DNA of 64,000 nt from Tichowtungia sp964398915 (GTDB taxonomy: Bacteria; Verrucomicrobiota; Kiritimatiellia; Kiritimatiellales; Tichowtungiaceae): assembly GCA_964398915.1 (NCBI GenBank), contig CAYNOR010000003.1, positions 174,699-238,698 on the forward strand, written 5' to 3'. The notes beneath the pieces are model-generated. The model made no database searches, had not been told where the DNA came from, and worked only from the letters and a program-made list of their open reading frames with translations. The position numbers were made by a program, and so were the translations under genes. This document shows positions 50,351 through 59,035 of the stretch, piece by piece (position 1 is the first letter of the stretch; each line of letters opens with the position of its first letter).

Positions 50351-50580
50351 ATTAGACATGACATGTGGCCGGGATGAGATCCCACAACAAACCGCGATGA
50401 AACGACCCCGGGGCTGTTCTCCGGAACAGATCGTGAGCGGAACGGCCAGTAGTCTGATACGCGGATGAATGCCTCGCAAGCCGCCGTATGCCATAAAAGG
50501 CCCCTGTGGTGATGTGAGAGGCGGGGAAACCCGCCTGCTCGATTGTCTCGCATCCGGCATTCCGGTTCCTGTATTACTAC
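50351..50580 (+). ncRNA. Unidentified structured RNA candidate or long leader of the exonuclease gene
   Basis: The 235-base gap after the LysM terminator folds into a series of strong local helices: GGGAT-GAG-ATCCC (50371-50383); CTGTTC-TCCG-GAACAG (50414-50429), a C(UNCG)G tetraloop hairpin nested in a CCGCGAT/ATC..GCGG helix (50392-50440); ATACGCGG with CCG-C-CGTAT (50457-50489, one bulge); and GATGTGAG with CTCGCATC (50511-50554) enclosing AGGCGGG-GAAA-CCCGCCT, a GNRA hairpin. Two extra-stable tetraloops on the plus strand favour plus-strand transcription. It matches none of 6S, SRP, tmRNA, RNase P or a riboswitch that I know. It runs to 4 bases before the exonuclease start, so a cis-regulatory leader is an alternative. 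Strand is not certain. Confidence 0.5.
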
Positions 50581-50583
50581 TCC

Positions 50584-51156
50584 ATGCTCATTCGCGAAAC
50601 AACCCTGACGGTCATCGATTTTGAAACCACCGGTTCCGTTCCCAGATTCGACACAGAGCCGTGGCAGGTCGGCGCGATTCTGCTGGTTAACGGACGGGTT
50701 GATTTAAATAATACTTTTAAAAGCCTTATTCGTGTGGATATCAACCGTCCGTTCAATGCTTACGCCCCGGGGAAGCACCACAAATTACGCGAAGAAATAG
50801 CTGCCGCACCGGAGGGTTCCAATGTCTGGAAAAAACTGGAAAGGTGGGTGGCCGGACGTCCGCTGGCTGCGCACAACGTTGCCACTGAAAAGAAATTTTT
50901 GCGGCAGATGGCCCCCATGCATCCTTTTGGCCTTTGGATTGATACCCTTGTGCTTGCGCGGCAGGCATGGCCTTCTGCGCCAAGCCACAAGCTGGAAGAT
51001 TTAATCGCAGGGTTGAATCTCGAAACCCGTGTCCGGAATATTTGCCCGTACGGGGAAGCCCATGATGCGCTCTACGATGCCGTCGCCTGTGCCGTCCTGC
51101 TTGAACATCTTCTTGCTCAGTCCGGCTGGGAGCAATTGTCGGTTTCCAGTCGGTAA
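50584..51156 (+). CDS. DnaQ-like 3'-5' exonuclease (DEDDh)
   Basis: A 190-residue exonuclease-fold protein: ExoI motif VIDFETTGS near residue 10, ExoII LAAHNVATEKKFL near 95, and ExoIII EAHDALYDAVACA near 160, with the His of the DEDDh type preceding the last Asp. Family members proofread DNA or trim nucleic acids; without other domains the substrate is open. No good ribosome-binding site lies before the ATG, and the structured RNA abuts it, hinting at leader control. Confidence 0.85.
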   Translation: MLIRETTLTVIDFETTGSVPRFDTEPWQVGAILLVNGRVDLNNTFKSLIRVDINRPFNAYAPGKHHKLREEIAAAPEGSNVWKKLERWVAGRPLAAHNVATEKKFLRQMAPMHPFGLWIDTLVLARQAWPSAPSHKLEDLIAGLNLETRVRNICPYGEAHDALYDAVACAVLLEHLLAQSGWEQLSVSSR

Positions 51157-51224
51157 TTTATTTTCGGGCAACGCGGGTTAAATCGGAAAATCGATTATTT
51201 TTTGCAAACAACGGAAAAACACGC

Positions 51225-51253
51225 TTGAAAGTTCGTGGAGCCCGTCAGACAAT
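51225..51253 (+). promoter_or_regulatory. Predicted promoter of tRNA-Gly
   Basis: TTGAAA at 51225-51230 and GACAAT at 51248-51253 are 17 bases apart and lie just upstream of the tRNA at 51269. A weak AATCG/CGATT hairpin with a T run at about 51181-51202 may end the exonuclease transcript before it. Confidence 0.45.
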
Positions 51254-51268
51254 CTGTCGCTTTTCAGT

Positions 51269-51343
51269 GCGGGAGTAATTCAGTGGTAGAATGCAAGCTT
51301 CCCAAGCTTGACGTCGCGGGTTCGACTCCCGTCTCCCGCTCCA
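51269..51343 (+). tRNA. tRNA-Gly (anticodon CCC)
   Basis: Acceptor GCGGGAG (51269-51275) pairs with CTCCCGC (51333-51339); D arm ATTCAGTGGTAGAAT; anticodon stem CAAGC/GCTTG with loop TTCCCAA; T arm with TTCGACT. The CCA end is encoded (51341-51343). Confidence 0.97.
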
Positions 51344-51386
51344 ATCTTTGTGATCAGCAGGTCACGTTTATTCAGAAAGTAAAAAG

Positions 51387-54300
51387 ATGTTCAAGCCGGT
51401 CGCCAGTAAAGTGGATTTTGCAGGAATGGAGGAGGAGGTCCTCGCCTTTTGGCAGGAGCACGGTATCTTTAAAAAGTCGGTTGATAACCGCTCGAAAAAT
51501 TCCGAGTTTGTTTTCTATGACGGCCCACCGTTCGCTACCGGTCTGCCTCACTACGGTCATTTGCTCGCCGGCACCATCAAAGACATTGTTCCGCGTTATC
51601 AGACTATGCGCGGACATCGTGTCGAGCGCCGTTTCGGCTGGGATTGTCATGGGTTGCCGATCGAAGCACTGGCTCAGGAAGCGCTTGGTCTGGCTGGCGC
51701 GCCGGCCATTGTTGAAGCGGGGATTGGCGTTTTTAACGAGCAATGCCGTTCGATGGTCACCAAATATGTTGAGGAATGGGAAAAAACGGTCACCCGTATG
51801 GGTCGCTGGGTCGATTTCCAAAACGACTACAAAACCATGGACAAGGATTTCATGGAGACCATTTGGTGGGTGTTCTCCGAACTTTGGAAGCAGGGGCGCA
51901 TTTATCGAGCGCACCGCATCATGCCGTATAGCTGGAAGCTCAACACGCCGCTCTCCAACTTCGAGGCAGGCCGAAACTATCAGGATGTGCAGGATCCTGC
52001 CATCACTGTGCGGGTTAAACTGAATGACTTTGAAATCGCCAACGCGTTCGCGCTGGTTTGGACGACGACACCCTGGACGCTGCCTTCCAATCTGTCCATT
52101 TGTGCCGGAGCCGATATTGATTATGTTGCTGTGCGTGATGCCGGGAGCGGCGATGTTTATGTGTTGGCCGAGGCGCGTCTGAACGCCTACTACAAAAAAG
52201 AATCCGAATACGAAATTCTCAAGAAGTTCAAAGGGCTTGATCTGGAAGGCCTGACCTACGAACCGCTTTTCAACTATTTCAAAGACAACCCGCGCTCGTT
52301 CCGCGTCCTGATCGACAGCTTTGTCAGTACGGAGGACGGAACCGGTATTGTGCATATGGCTCCGGCTTATGGGGAAGACGACTATCGCATCTGTCGCACA
52401 GCCGATATTCCTTTGGTTGAACCGCTCGACGAAGACTGCAAATTCACCGCGCAGGTTTCCGATTATCAGGGGCAGTTTTGTAAAGAGGCTGACAAAGCCA
52501 TTATCAAGCGGCTCAAGGACGAAGGAAAACTGGTTCACCAGTCCACTATCCAGCACAGCTATCCGTTCTGTGAACGCACCGATACCCCGTTGATTTATCG
52601 TGCTATTGACGCATGGTATGTTCGTGTTGAAGACCTGCGCGACGAAATGCTCGCCAATAATGCACAGGTGCACTGGATGCCTGAGTATGTAGGTGAAAAG
52701 CGTTTTGCCAACTGGCTGGCCGATGCCAAGGACTGGAACATTAGCCGCAACCGTTTTTGGGGATCCTGCATCCCGGTCTGGGTTAATACGGACGACTCAA
52801 ATGATACGATTTGCATCTCATCCGCCGCCGAACTTGAAAAACTGTCCGGACAAAAGGTCAGTGATTTGCACAAGCACATGATTGACGGTATCCTCATTAA
52901 AAAGGATGGCAAGACCTACAAGCGCACACCGGAAGTACTCGACTGCTGGTTTGAGTCCGGCGCCATGCCCTATGCCCAGCAGCATTATCCATTTGAAAAC
53001 AAAGCGCACTTTGAGAGTAATTTCCCGGCACATTTCATTGCTGAAGGTCTCGATCAAACTCGCGGCTGGTTCTACACATTGATGGTTCTTTCCACGGCGC
53101 TTTTCAAAAAACCGGCGTTTAAGAATGTTGTTGTTAACGGTCTGGTGCTGGCTGAAGACGGACTTAAAATGAGCAAGCGGCTTAAAAATTATCCTGATCC
53201 GCTGCACATTATTCATGAATACGGTGCCGATGCACTCCGCCTTTATATGATCAATTCGCCTGTCGTGAAGGCCGAGTCGCTGCGCTTTTCCGAAGAAGGG
53301 GTTAAACACGCACTCCGGCATCTTCTTATTCCGCTCTGGAATTCCTACAGCTTTTTCGTGACCTACGCCAATATCGACAAATGGAAGCCCGGCACGTCAA
53401 AGTTTGGCGAAAGCGAAAATCTACTCGACCGCTGGATTGAAAGTTCGCTGGCAAATCTTTGCCAGGAGGTCACTGCGGCGATGGATAATTATGACTTGCA
53501 GCGTGCCGTCCGTCCGTTCGTAGCATTCATTGAAGACCTGACGAACTGGTATATTCGCCGCTCGCGCCGCCGCTTCTGGAAGAGCGAAGATGATGGCGAT
53601 AAACAGCAGGCCTACGCCACGCTTTACCATGCGCTGATCGAGCTTTGTAAAATCGCCGCACCCTTTACGCCGTTTATTGCCGAAGAGATTTATCGCAACC
53701 TGCGCACGGACGACATGCCCGAATCGGTGCATCTTTGTGACTTTCCGACCGCTGCCGGTGCCAGACGCGACGTGGCTCTGGAAACTCAGATGCGCATTGT
53801 GATGGATGTTGTCAGTATGGGGCGTCAGCTTCGCAAAGATCACGACGCGAAAGTGCGCCAGCCCTTGCGCCGTCTGGAGGTGGTCAGTCGCGACAGCGGA
53901 CTGCTCAATCAGGTCGGTGAGCTGAAACAGATTATTGCTGAAGAGCTTAATGTCCGTGAAGTGATTTTTGACGATGATGAAACCAGTCTCGCGACGCTCA
54001 GTGCCAAAGCCAATTTCAAGACACTGGGCCGGAAATTCGGGAAACAAGTGCAGCAAATCAATCAGGCGGTGCAAAAACTTTCGATTGATAGTCTTAAGAT
54101 TGCGGCGGCAGGCAAGGGGCTCGTGCTTCAGGTCGGTGGCGAAACCGTTGAGCTTGCCGGTGAAGACATCGTGGTCGAGCGCATTCCTAAAGCCGGACTT
54201 GCTGTTCAGGCACAGGGGGCCTTGGTTGTCGCACTTGATCTTGAATTGGATGCGGATCTTATTGGTGAAGGCCTCGCCCGCGAACTGGTTAATAATGTTC

Positions 54301-54509
54301 AGCAGATGCGTAAAGCAAACGGGTTTGAAGTGACGGATCGGATTTGCCTTAAAATTTCGGCCGATGAAGCCGTACACGAAGCAATTACTTCTTTCACGGA
54401 GTACATTCAGTCCGAGGTCCTCGCGCGTTCGATTGAAATAGTCAAAACAGCGGGTGAAACGGTTGACCTCAACGGTCACGCCTGTACGCTTTCGATTACG
54501 AAAGCTTGA
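51387..54509 (+). CDS. ileS: Isoleucyl-tRNA synthetase, type 2 (eukaryotic-like)
   Basis: Charges tRNA-Ile. The 1040-residue class I synthetase has the HIGH-type motif PPFATGLPHYGHLLAG near residue 50, KMSKRLKNYPDP near 600 and the editing (CP1) domain in between (TTTPWTLPSNLSI near 225). The GLPHYGH form, the KMSKRLKNYPDP form, and a long C-terminal region without the zinc-finger tail mark the type 2 enzymes, related to eukaryotic IleRS and to mupirocin-insensitive bacterial enzymes. It is the only ileS in the window, so it may be the housekeeping copy. Confidence 0.95.
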   Translation: MFKPVASKVDFAGMEEEVLAFWQEHGIFKKSVDNRSKNSEFVFYDGPPFATGLPHYGHLLAGTIKDIVPRYQTMRGHRVERRFGWDCHGLPIEALAQEALGLAGAPAIVEAGIGVFNEQCRSMVTKYVEEWEKTVTRMGRWVDFQNDYKTMDKDFMETIWWVFSELWKQGRIYRAHRIMPYSWKLNTPLSNFEAGRNYQDVQDPAITVRVKLNDFEIANAFALVWTTTPWTLPSNLSICAGADIDYVAVRDAGSGDVYVLAEARLNAYYKKESEYEILKKFKGLDLEGLTYEPLFNYFKDNPRSFRVLIDSFVSTEDGTGIVHMAPAYGEDDYRICRTADIPLVEPLDEDCKFTAQVSDYQGQFCKEADKAIIKRLKDEGKLVHQSTIQHSYPFCERTDTPLIYRAIDAWYVRVEDLRDEMLANNAQVHWMPEYVGEKRFANWLADAKDWNISRNRFWGSCIPVWVNTDDSNDTICISSAAELEKLSGQKVSDLHKHMIDGILIKKDGKTYKRTPEVLDCWFESGAMPYAQQHYPFENKAHFESNFPAHFIAEGLDQTRGWFYTLMVLSTALFKKPAFKNVVVNGLVLAEDGLKMSKRLKNYPDPLHIIHEYGADALRLYMINSPVVKAESLRFSEEGVKHALRHLLIPLWNSYSFFVTYANIDKWKPGTSKFGESENLLDRWIESSLANLCQEVTAAMDNYDLQRAVRPFVAFIEDLTNWYIRRSRRRFWKSEDDGDKQQAYATLYHALIELCKIAAPFTPFIAEEIYRNLRTDDMPESVHLCDFPTAAGARRDVALETQMRIVMDVVSMGRQLRKDHDAKVRQPLRRLEVVSRDSGLLNQVGELKQIIAEELNVREVIFDDDETSLATLSAKANFKTLGRKFGKQVQQINQAVQKLSIDSLKIAAAGKGLVLQVGGETVELAGEDIVVERIPKAGLAVQAQGALVVALDLELDADLIGEGLARELVNNVQQMRKANGFEVTDRICLKISADEAVHEAITSFTEYIQSEVLARSIEIVKTAGETVDLNGHACTLSITKA

Positions 54510-54538
54510 ATGAAGTATATCGAACAAGGAATGGTGAT

Positions 54539-54997
54539 TTGAGAAGGAATTTCATTTTACTTCTGCGGTTCTTTGTTCGGTACTCAATATGGTTACTTCT
54601 TGTTGGTTGTTCTACAGTCCGTCCGCCGCGCGGGGTTCCGGCGCGAACGGTAACGATGGAAGCCACTGGCTATTGTAATTGTGGTGTGTGTTGCGGCTGG
54701 GAGCGGGTTTGGTGGGCTCCATGGCGTACCGTTTATTCTTCTGGTCCGAATAGGGGAAAGCCAAAGAAAGTAGGTATTACGGCGTCAGGCACCAGGGCGC
54801 ATAGCGGCACGGTCGCCGCCGACCGGCGCTATTATCCTTTTGGCACGATTATGTACATCCCGGGGTATGGTTATGGCCGTGTTGAAGATACCGGCGGGGC
54901 CATTCAAGGCCCGAACCGTATTGATCTTTTTTACGGCTCCCACCGGCAGGCACTGGAGTGGGGCCGTCAGCGCGTTCCGGTGAAAATCTGGCATTAG
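54539..54997 (+). CDS. 3D-domain lipoprotein
   Basis: Start chosen at TTG 54539, eight bases after AAGGA, giving a clean lipoprotein signal (RRNFILLLRFFVRYSIWLLL, lipobox LVGC); a TTG at 54506 inside ileS is the longer alternative. The 152-residue protein has a cysteine-rich ATGYCNCGVCCGW block near residue 45, GTVAADRRYYPFGT near 90 and the diagnostic DTGGAIQGPNRIDLF near 120, whose three aspartates name the 3D domain of MltA-type transglycosylases and Rpf-like enzymes. Predicted outer-membrane peptidoglycan enzyme. Its stop overlaps the convergent kinase stop. Confidence 0.82.
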   Translation: MRRNFILLLRFFVRYSIWLLLVGCSTVRPPRGVPARTVTMEATGYCNCGVCCGWERVWWAPWRTVYSSGPNRGKPKKVGITASGTRAHSGTVAADRRYYPFGTIMYIPGYGYGRVEDTGGAIQGPNRIDLFYGSHRQALEWGRQRVPVKIWH

Positions 54998-57900
54998 GAC
55001 ATCAGGATATTATCGAGCGTTTTTTCCAGTTGAGCCACAACGAGCGGTTTAGCAACAAACTCATTCATTCCGGCATCTAAGGCGGTTATTTGCTCTTCTT
55101 TCATAACTCCTGCTGAAAGAGCGATAATCCAAGGTTTAGTCGGATGCCCGGTAAGTTCACGGATTTTACGCGAGGCATCTATTCCGTTCATGCGGGGCAT
55201 CTGGATGTCCATTAAGATTACGTCAAACTGCGTGTCCATGGCGGCGGCTACAGCCTCTTCACCGTCGGAAACAATCACAACGGTTTCGCAGCCGATCCGT
55301 TGCAGCATCATTTGTGCAATCCGCTGGTTGATGGGATTGTCTTCGGCGACGAGAACACGCAAATTGCGCAACTTTTTCGGCTGGATATGGGTACCCGCTG
55401 TTTCTTTTTCACCTGATATGATTTTGGTTTTTGCCAGCGCCTTTAACACCTGAGAGCAAAGTTTACCAACCTTGACCGGCTTCGAAAGCCGTGCACTGAT
55501 TGCAGCATCTTCCGGGATGTGCTCATAAGAACTGCTCAGAATAATTACCGGCATGTGTGGTTCTTTTACAATCCGGTAAATTTCTCTGGACAGCTTACAG
55601 CCGTCCATGTCGGGCATTTGAAAGTCAATGAGTGCAATGTCGTACCGATGACCTTTCTGAAGATGTTCCAGAGCCTTCTCAGGCTGCTCAAACGCCTCCG
55701 AAAGCATTCCCCACTGTGCCAGCAGTTCACTGAGCAACCAGCGGTTGGTTTTGTTATCGTCAACGATCAGTGCATGTTTACCGCGCAGTGCTTCGAGAGG
55801 CAAGCGGTCGATTTTCTGGCCTTCGACGCAATCGGTCATTTGCAGTTCAACGGTGAAAAAGAATGTACTGCCTTTTCCCGCCTCGCTTTCGAACCATATT
55901 TTCCCGCCCATCAATTCGGTCAGTTTGCGGCTGATGGTCAGTCCCAGTCCGGTACCTCCGTACTTTCTGGTGCTGGATGCGTCAGCCTGGGTGAACGCCT
56001 GAAATAACCGGTCTTTATGTTCTTCAGCAATACCGATACCGGTGTCGTGTATGGTAAATTGAAGCAGGTACTGGCGGTTGATTTCGTCAAGGGTCTGACA
56101 GTTAACTTTCAGGGTGACTTCGCCGTTTTCTGTAAACTTGATGGCATTGCCAAGCAGGTTGACGACAACCTGCCGGAGGCGGGTGGTATCTCCCAGAAAG
56201 GTTTTAGGGACATCCGGCTCAACATAGTAGAGCAGTTCCACGTTCTTTTTTGCGGCAGGTTGCATGAATAAATCGAACGCGTCTTCAATACACTCCCGCA
56301 GGTTGAAAGCGGTTTTTTCGAGTTCGATTTTTCCGGACTCAATTTTGGAATAATCAAGAATATCATTAATGATGGTCAGAAGATTTTCCCCGCTGATTTC
56401 AATCGTGTGAACAAATTCTTCCTGCAGAGATGAGAGTTCTGTTCCCAGCAACAGACTGGCTGCACCGATCACACCGTTCATCGGTGTGCGGATTTCATGA
56501 CTCATCATAGCGAGAAACGCACTTTTGGCTTTATTGGCCGCCTCGGCTTCCAGCTGGGATTCGATCAGGCGTTTTTCATTTTCCACCTGTTCGGTTATAT
56601 TACGGGAGATACCGGCCAGGCCGATTACCTCGCCTTTTTCATTTCGCATCGGACACTTGACCGATTCGACATATTCAATTCGGCCATCCTTGCGGATGTG
56701 GCGTTCCCGGATGCGCGTTACTTCTCCGTCCGCCATCTGGCGCTGCTCATTGTCATACAGCTGTTGACCCATGGGGGCGGGATGGAGATCGATATCTGTT
56801 TTACCGATCAGGTCGTCAATGGAGTTAACCTCACGTGACTTGATCCACGCCTGATTGCCTCCCAGCACTTTGGACTGACGGTCTTTGTAATAGAACTGAT
56901 CTTCCAGATTATCAAAAATTGCCCGGATGAAAGATGCGCTGCGCTCTGCTTCCTGTTTGGACTGTATCAGCTCTTTTTCTGTCTGCTTAAACGAAGAGAC
57001 ATCATGAAAAATCAGAAAATAACCGTTAATTGATTGATCGGGGAGGATTTTCGGAATGAGGTGTATTTCAACATGCATCTCATAGCCTTCCAAACTATGT
57101 AAAATCGTTGTGGTTCTGCTACGGCGGCCTTGCTTTGCCTCCTCAAAATGTGAATGCAACGTCGTGATCCACTCATTTGAAAACACTTCATGGACGGGCT
57201 GATCGGTGATCTTATCCAGCGGTTTGTCCATTAAATCGCAGAACGTTTTGTTGGCAAACTGGCACCGAAACGCCGCATCAAGCTCCAGGACCATCTGAGG
57301 CAGCGAATTGAGCAGAAGCCGCAAATTACCTTCACTGACGCTTAATGCTTCTTCGTTTTCGACCTGATGGGTGATGTCGCGGGAAATACCGGCTAGACCG
57401 ATTACCCTTCCTGATGGACTGCGCAGTGGCGTTTTAACAGACTCCAGATAAATTATACTTCCGTCATCACGGACATGTTTTTCCTGTTCCCGAATGACCT
57501 TGCCATCTGCCATCATTCGTTGCTCTTCATCAAAAAGCTTTTTCCCAAGCTCATTGGGGTAAAAATCAAGATCGGTCTTCCCGGTCATTTCCTCTGCCGT
57601 TTTTTTATGGTGCTTACAACAGGCCGGGTTCACACCGAGAAGTTTCGATTCTCTGTCCATGTAGTAAATGTGGTCAGGCAGATTTTCAAAAATAACATTC
57701 AACAGCGCTGTTTTCCGTTTGACCGCCTCTTCCGCATCATGTTGCACGGTTATATTTTCCATATGACCGTGCCATAGCGTGCTCCCGTCACGCAGTCTTT
57801 CTGGCGTGGCATGATTTCGAATCCATCGCACGTGGCCCTGAGGAGAACGGATGCTGAAAGTGATTTCAAATTCTTCAAGCGTTTCAGCCGACTTCTTTAA

Positions 57901-58140
57901 CGTATTTTGCACCAGATCAATCGAATCCGGACAGACAAGATCCCAGGCGATCCGTCCGTCTTTTGCCAATTCAACCGGCGATGCAAAGAAAATTTCTTCA
58001 ATGTCCAAAGCGGAGTAGGGGAATGTGCACCGTCCGTTTTTCCATTGCCGGTACTGATAAACCGTTCCCGGAAGCCGGTCGATCAGCTTCAGCAGCTGGG
58101 GTTTTCTCAGAAAAATACGTTTGTGTAAGTTCATAAACAT
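54994..58140 (-). CDS. Hybrid sensor histidine kinase (four PAS, two receiver domains)
   Basis: A 1048-residue soluble kinase: PAS domains at about 20-137, 148-268, 275-390 and 408-525; the second and fourth are near duplicates (YYMDRESKLLGVNPA and YYKDRQSKVLGGNQA, both ending GLAGISR). HisKA H-box MMSHEIRTPMNG near 545; HATPase with NLLGNAIKFT, DTGIGIAEEH and GGTGLGLTIS; receiver 1 (LIVDDNKTNR, Asp in IALIDFQMPDMDG) and receiver 2 (LVAEDNPINQ, Asp in VILMDIQMPRMNG). No membrane helix and no HPt domain, so phosphorelay needs an outside HPt or the receivers act as regulators. No partner gene is adjacent. Confidence 0.93.
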   Translation of the reverse strand: MFMNLHKRIFLRKPQLLKLIDRLPGTVYQYRQWKNGRCTFPYSALDIEEIFFASPVELAKDGRIAWDLVCPDSIDLVQNTLKKSAETLEEFEITFSIRSPQGHVRWIRNHATPERLRDGSTLWHGHMENITVQHDAEEAVKRKTALLNVIFENLPDHIYYMDRESKLLGVNPACCKHHKKTAEEMTGKTDLDFYPNELGKKLFDEEQRMMADGKVIREQEKHVRDDGSIIYLESVKTPLRSPSGRVIGLAGISRDITHQVENEEALSVSEGNLRLLLNSLPQMVLELDAAFRCQFANKTFCDLMDKPLDKITDQPVHEVFSNEWITTLHSHFEEAKQGRRSRTTTILHSLEGYEMHVEIHLIPKILPDQSINGYFLIFHDVSSFKQTEKELIQSKQEAERSASFIRAIFDNLEDQFYYKDRQSKVLGGNQAWIKSREVNSIDDLIGKTDIDLHPAPMGQQLYDNEQRQMADGEVTRIRERHIRKDGRIEYVESVKCPMRNEKGEVIGLAGISRNITEQVENEKRLIESQLEAEAANKAKSAFLAMMSHEIRTPMNGVIGAASLLLGTELSSLQEEFVHTIEISGENLLTIINDILDYSKIESGKIELEKTAFNLRECIEDAFDLFMQPAAKKNVELLYYVEPDVPKTFLGDTTRLRQVVVNLLGNAIKFTENGEVTLKVNCQTLDEINRQYLLQFTIHDTGIGIAEEHKDRLFQAFTQADASSTRKYGGTGLGLTISRKLTELMGGKIWFESEAGKGSTFFFTVELQMTDCVEGQKIDRLPLEALRGKHALIVDDNKTNRWLLSELLAQWGMLSEAFEQPEKALEHLQKGHRYDIALIDFQMPDMDGCKLSREIYRIVKEPHMPVIILSSSYEHIPEDAAISARLSKPVKVGKLCSQVLKALAKTKIISGEKETAGTHIQPKKLRNLRVLVAEDNPINQRIAQMMLQRIGCETVVIVSDGEEAVAAAMDTQFDVILMDIQMPRMNGIDASRKIRELTGHPTKPWIIALSAGVMKEEQITALDAGMNEFVAKPLVVAQLEKTLDNILMS

Positions 58141-58195
58141 AGCTGACCATACCGTTCCGTTTTTCTGTTATCAAACAGGTATTTCAAAGAATTAA

Positions 58196-58975
58196 TCAGG
58201 CCGGGATTATATCTCCAACACCATTCAGCACATAGTTAGGGCGGTAGGCAAATCGGGCAATATTCTCAGGCTTTGTAACACCACTCAATACGAGCACGGT
58301 TGTGATTTCCGCCTCGACGCCCGCGATGATATCGGTATCCATCCGGTCGCCGACAATCGCTGTTTCCTCGCGCTGACACCCGAGACGTTTAAGGGCGTTA
58401 CGCATCATGAGCGGATTCGGCTTCCCGACGTAGTAGGCTTTGGCTCCGGTTGCCAGTTCAATTGGAGCGAGCAGGGCTCCCGTGGCAGGAACAATCTGTC
58501 CGCCTTCAATCGGACCGGTCAGGTCGGGATTTGTTCCAATCAGCTTGGCGCCGTTCAGCACCAGTTTGGTTGCGTGGCAGATGCGTGCGTAATCATAGTT
58601 CGCGCTTTCGCTCACCACTACATAATCAGGGTTGGAGTCGTTGATCGAATAGCCTTCGTCATAAAGCGCATTGATAATACCGGCGTCGCCGATGACATAC
58701 GCCGAGCCGCCCGGTTTTTGACTGGCCAGGAACGTCGCGGTGGCCCGAGCGCTGGTGTAGAAATGGCTTTCACCGACCTTCAATCCCATACGTGCCAGCT
58801 TTTCGCTGAGTTCACGTAACGTTCGTGCACTGCTATTGGTCAGGAAAAGAAACTTTTTATCTTCCTTTCGCAGCCATGCCACAAATTCAAGTACGCCCGG
58901 CAAAAGCTTGCTTCCATGGTAAATCACCCCGTCCATATCGCAGATAAACGCTTTTTTATCCTGTAATTTTTTCAT
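58196..58975 (-). CDS. HAD-IIA family phosphatase (NagD-like)
   Basis: A 259-residue sugar- or nucleotide-phosphatase. Motif I CDMDGVIYHG (residues 13-22) gives the nucleophile Asp; FLTNSSARTLRELSEKL near 45 holds motif II; the C2-type cap runs from about 80 to 180; GKPNPLMMRNALKRLG near 195 gives motif III Lys and VGDRMDTDIIAG near 220 motif IV. The substrate is not set by sequence. It lies 55 bases from the kinase start, on the same strand. Confidence 0.9.
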   Translation of the reverse strand: MKKLQDKKAFICDMDGVIYHGSKLLPGVLEFVAWLRKEDKKFLFLTNSSARTLRELSEKLARMGLKVGESHFYTSARATATFLASQKPGGSAYVIGDAGIINALYDEGYSINDSNPDYVVVSESANYDYARICHATKLVLNGAKLIGTNPDLTGPIEGGQIVPATGALLAPIELATGAKAYYVGKPNPLMMRNALKRLGCQREETAIVGDRMDTDIIAGVEAEITTVLVLSGVTKPENIARFAYRPNYVLNGVGDIIPA

Positions 58976-59035
58976 TAAATCTCCGTTTTCAACTGCTTTG
59001 ACGATAACCGGTTTGCCGGTCGTTTGGAACTGTAA

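Noticed and set aside
50258..50560. 100-residue minus-strand frame across the LysM/exonuclease gap
   Set aside because: Biased to the structured RNA; no ribosome-binding site and no family match. The hairpins explain the sequence better.
51372..52673. 433-residue minus-strand frame
   Set aside because: Complete antisense overlap with the ileS N-terminal half; no ribosome-binding site and no family match.
53421..54527. 368-residue minus-strand frame
   Set aside because: Antisense to the ileS C-terminal region; a shadow of the well-supported synthetase.
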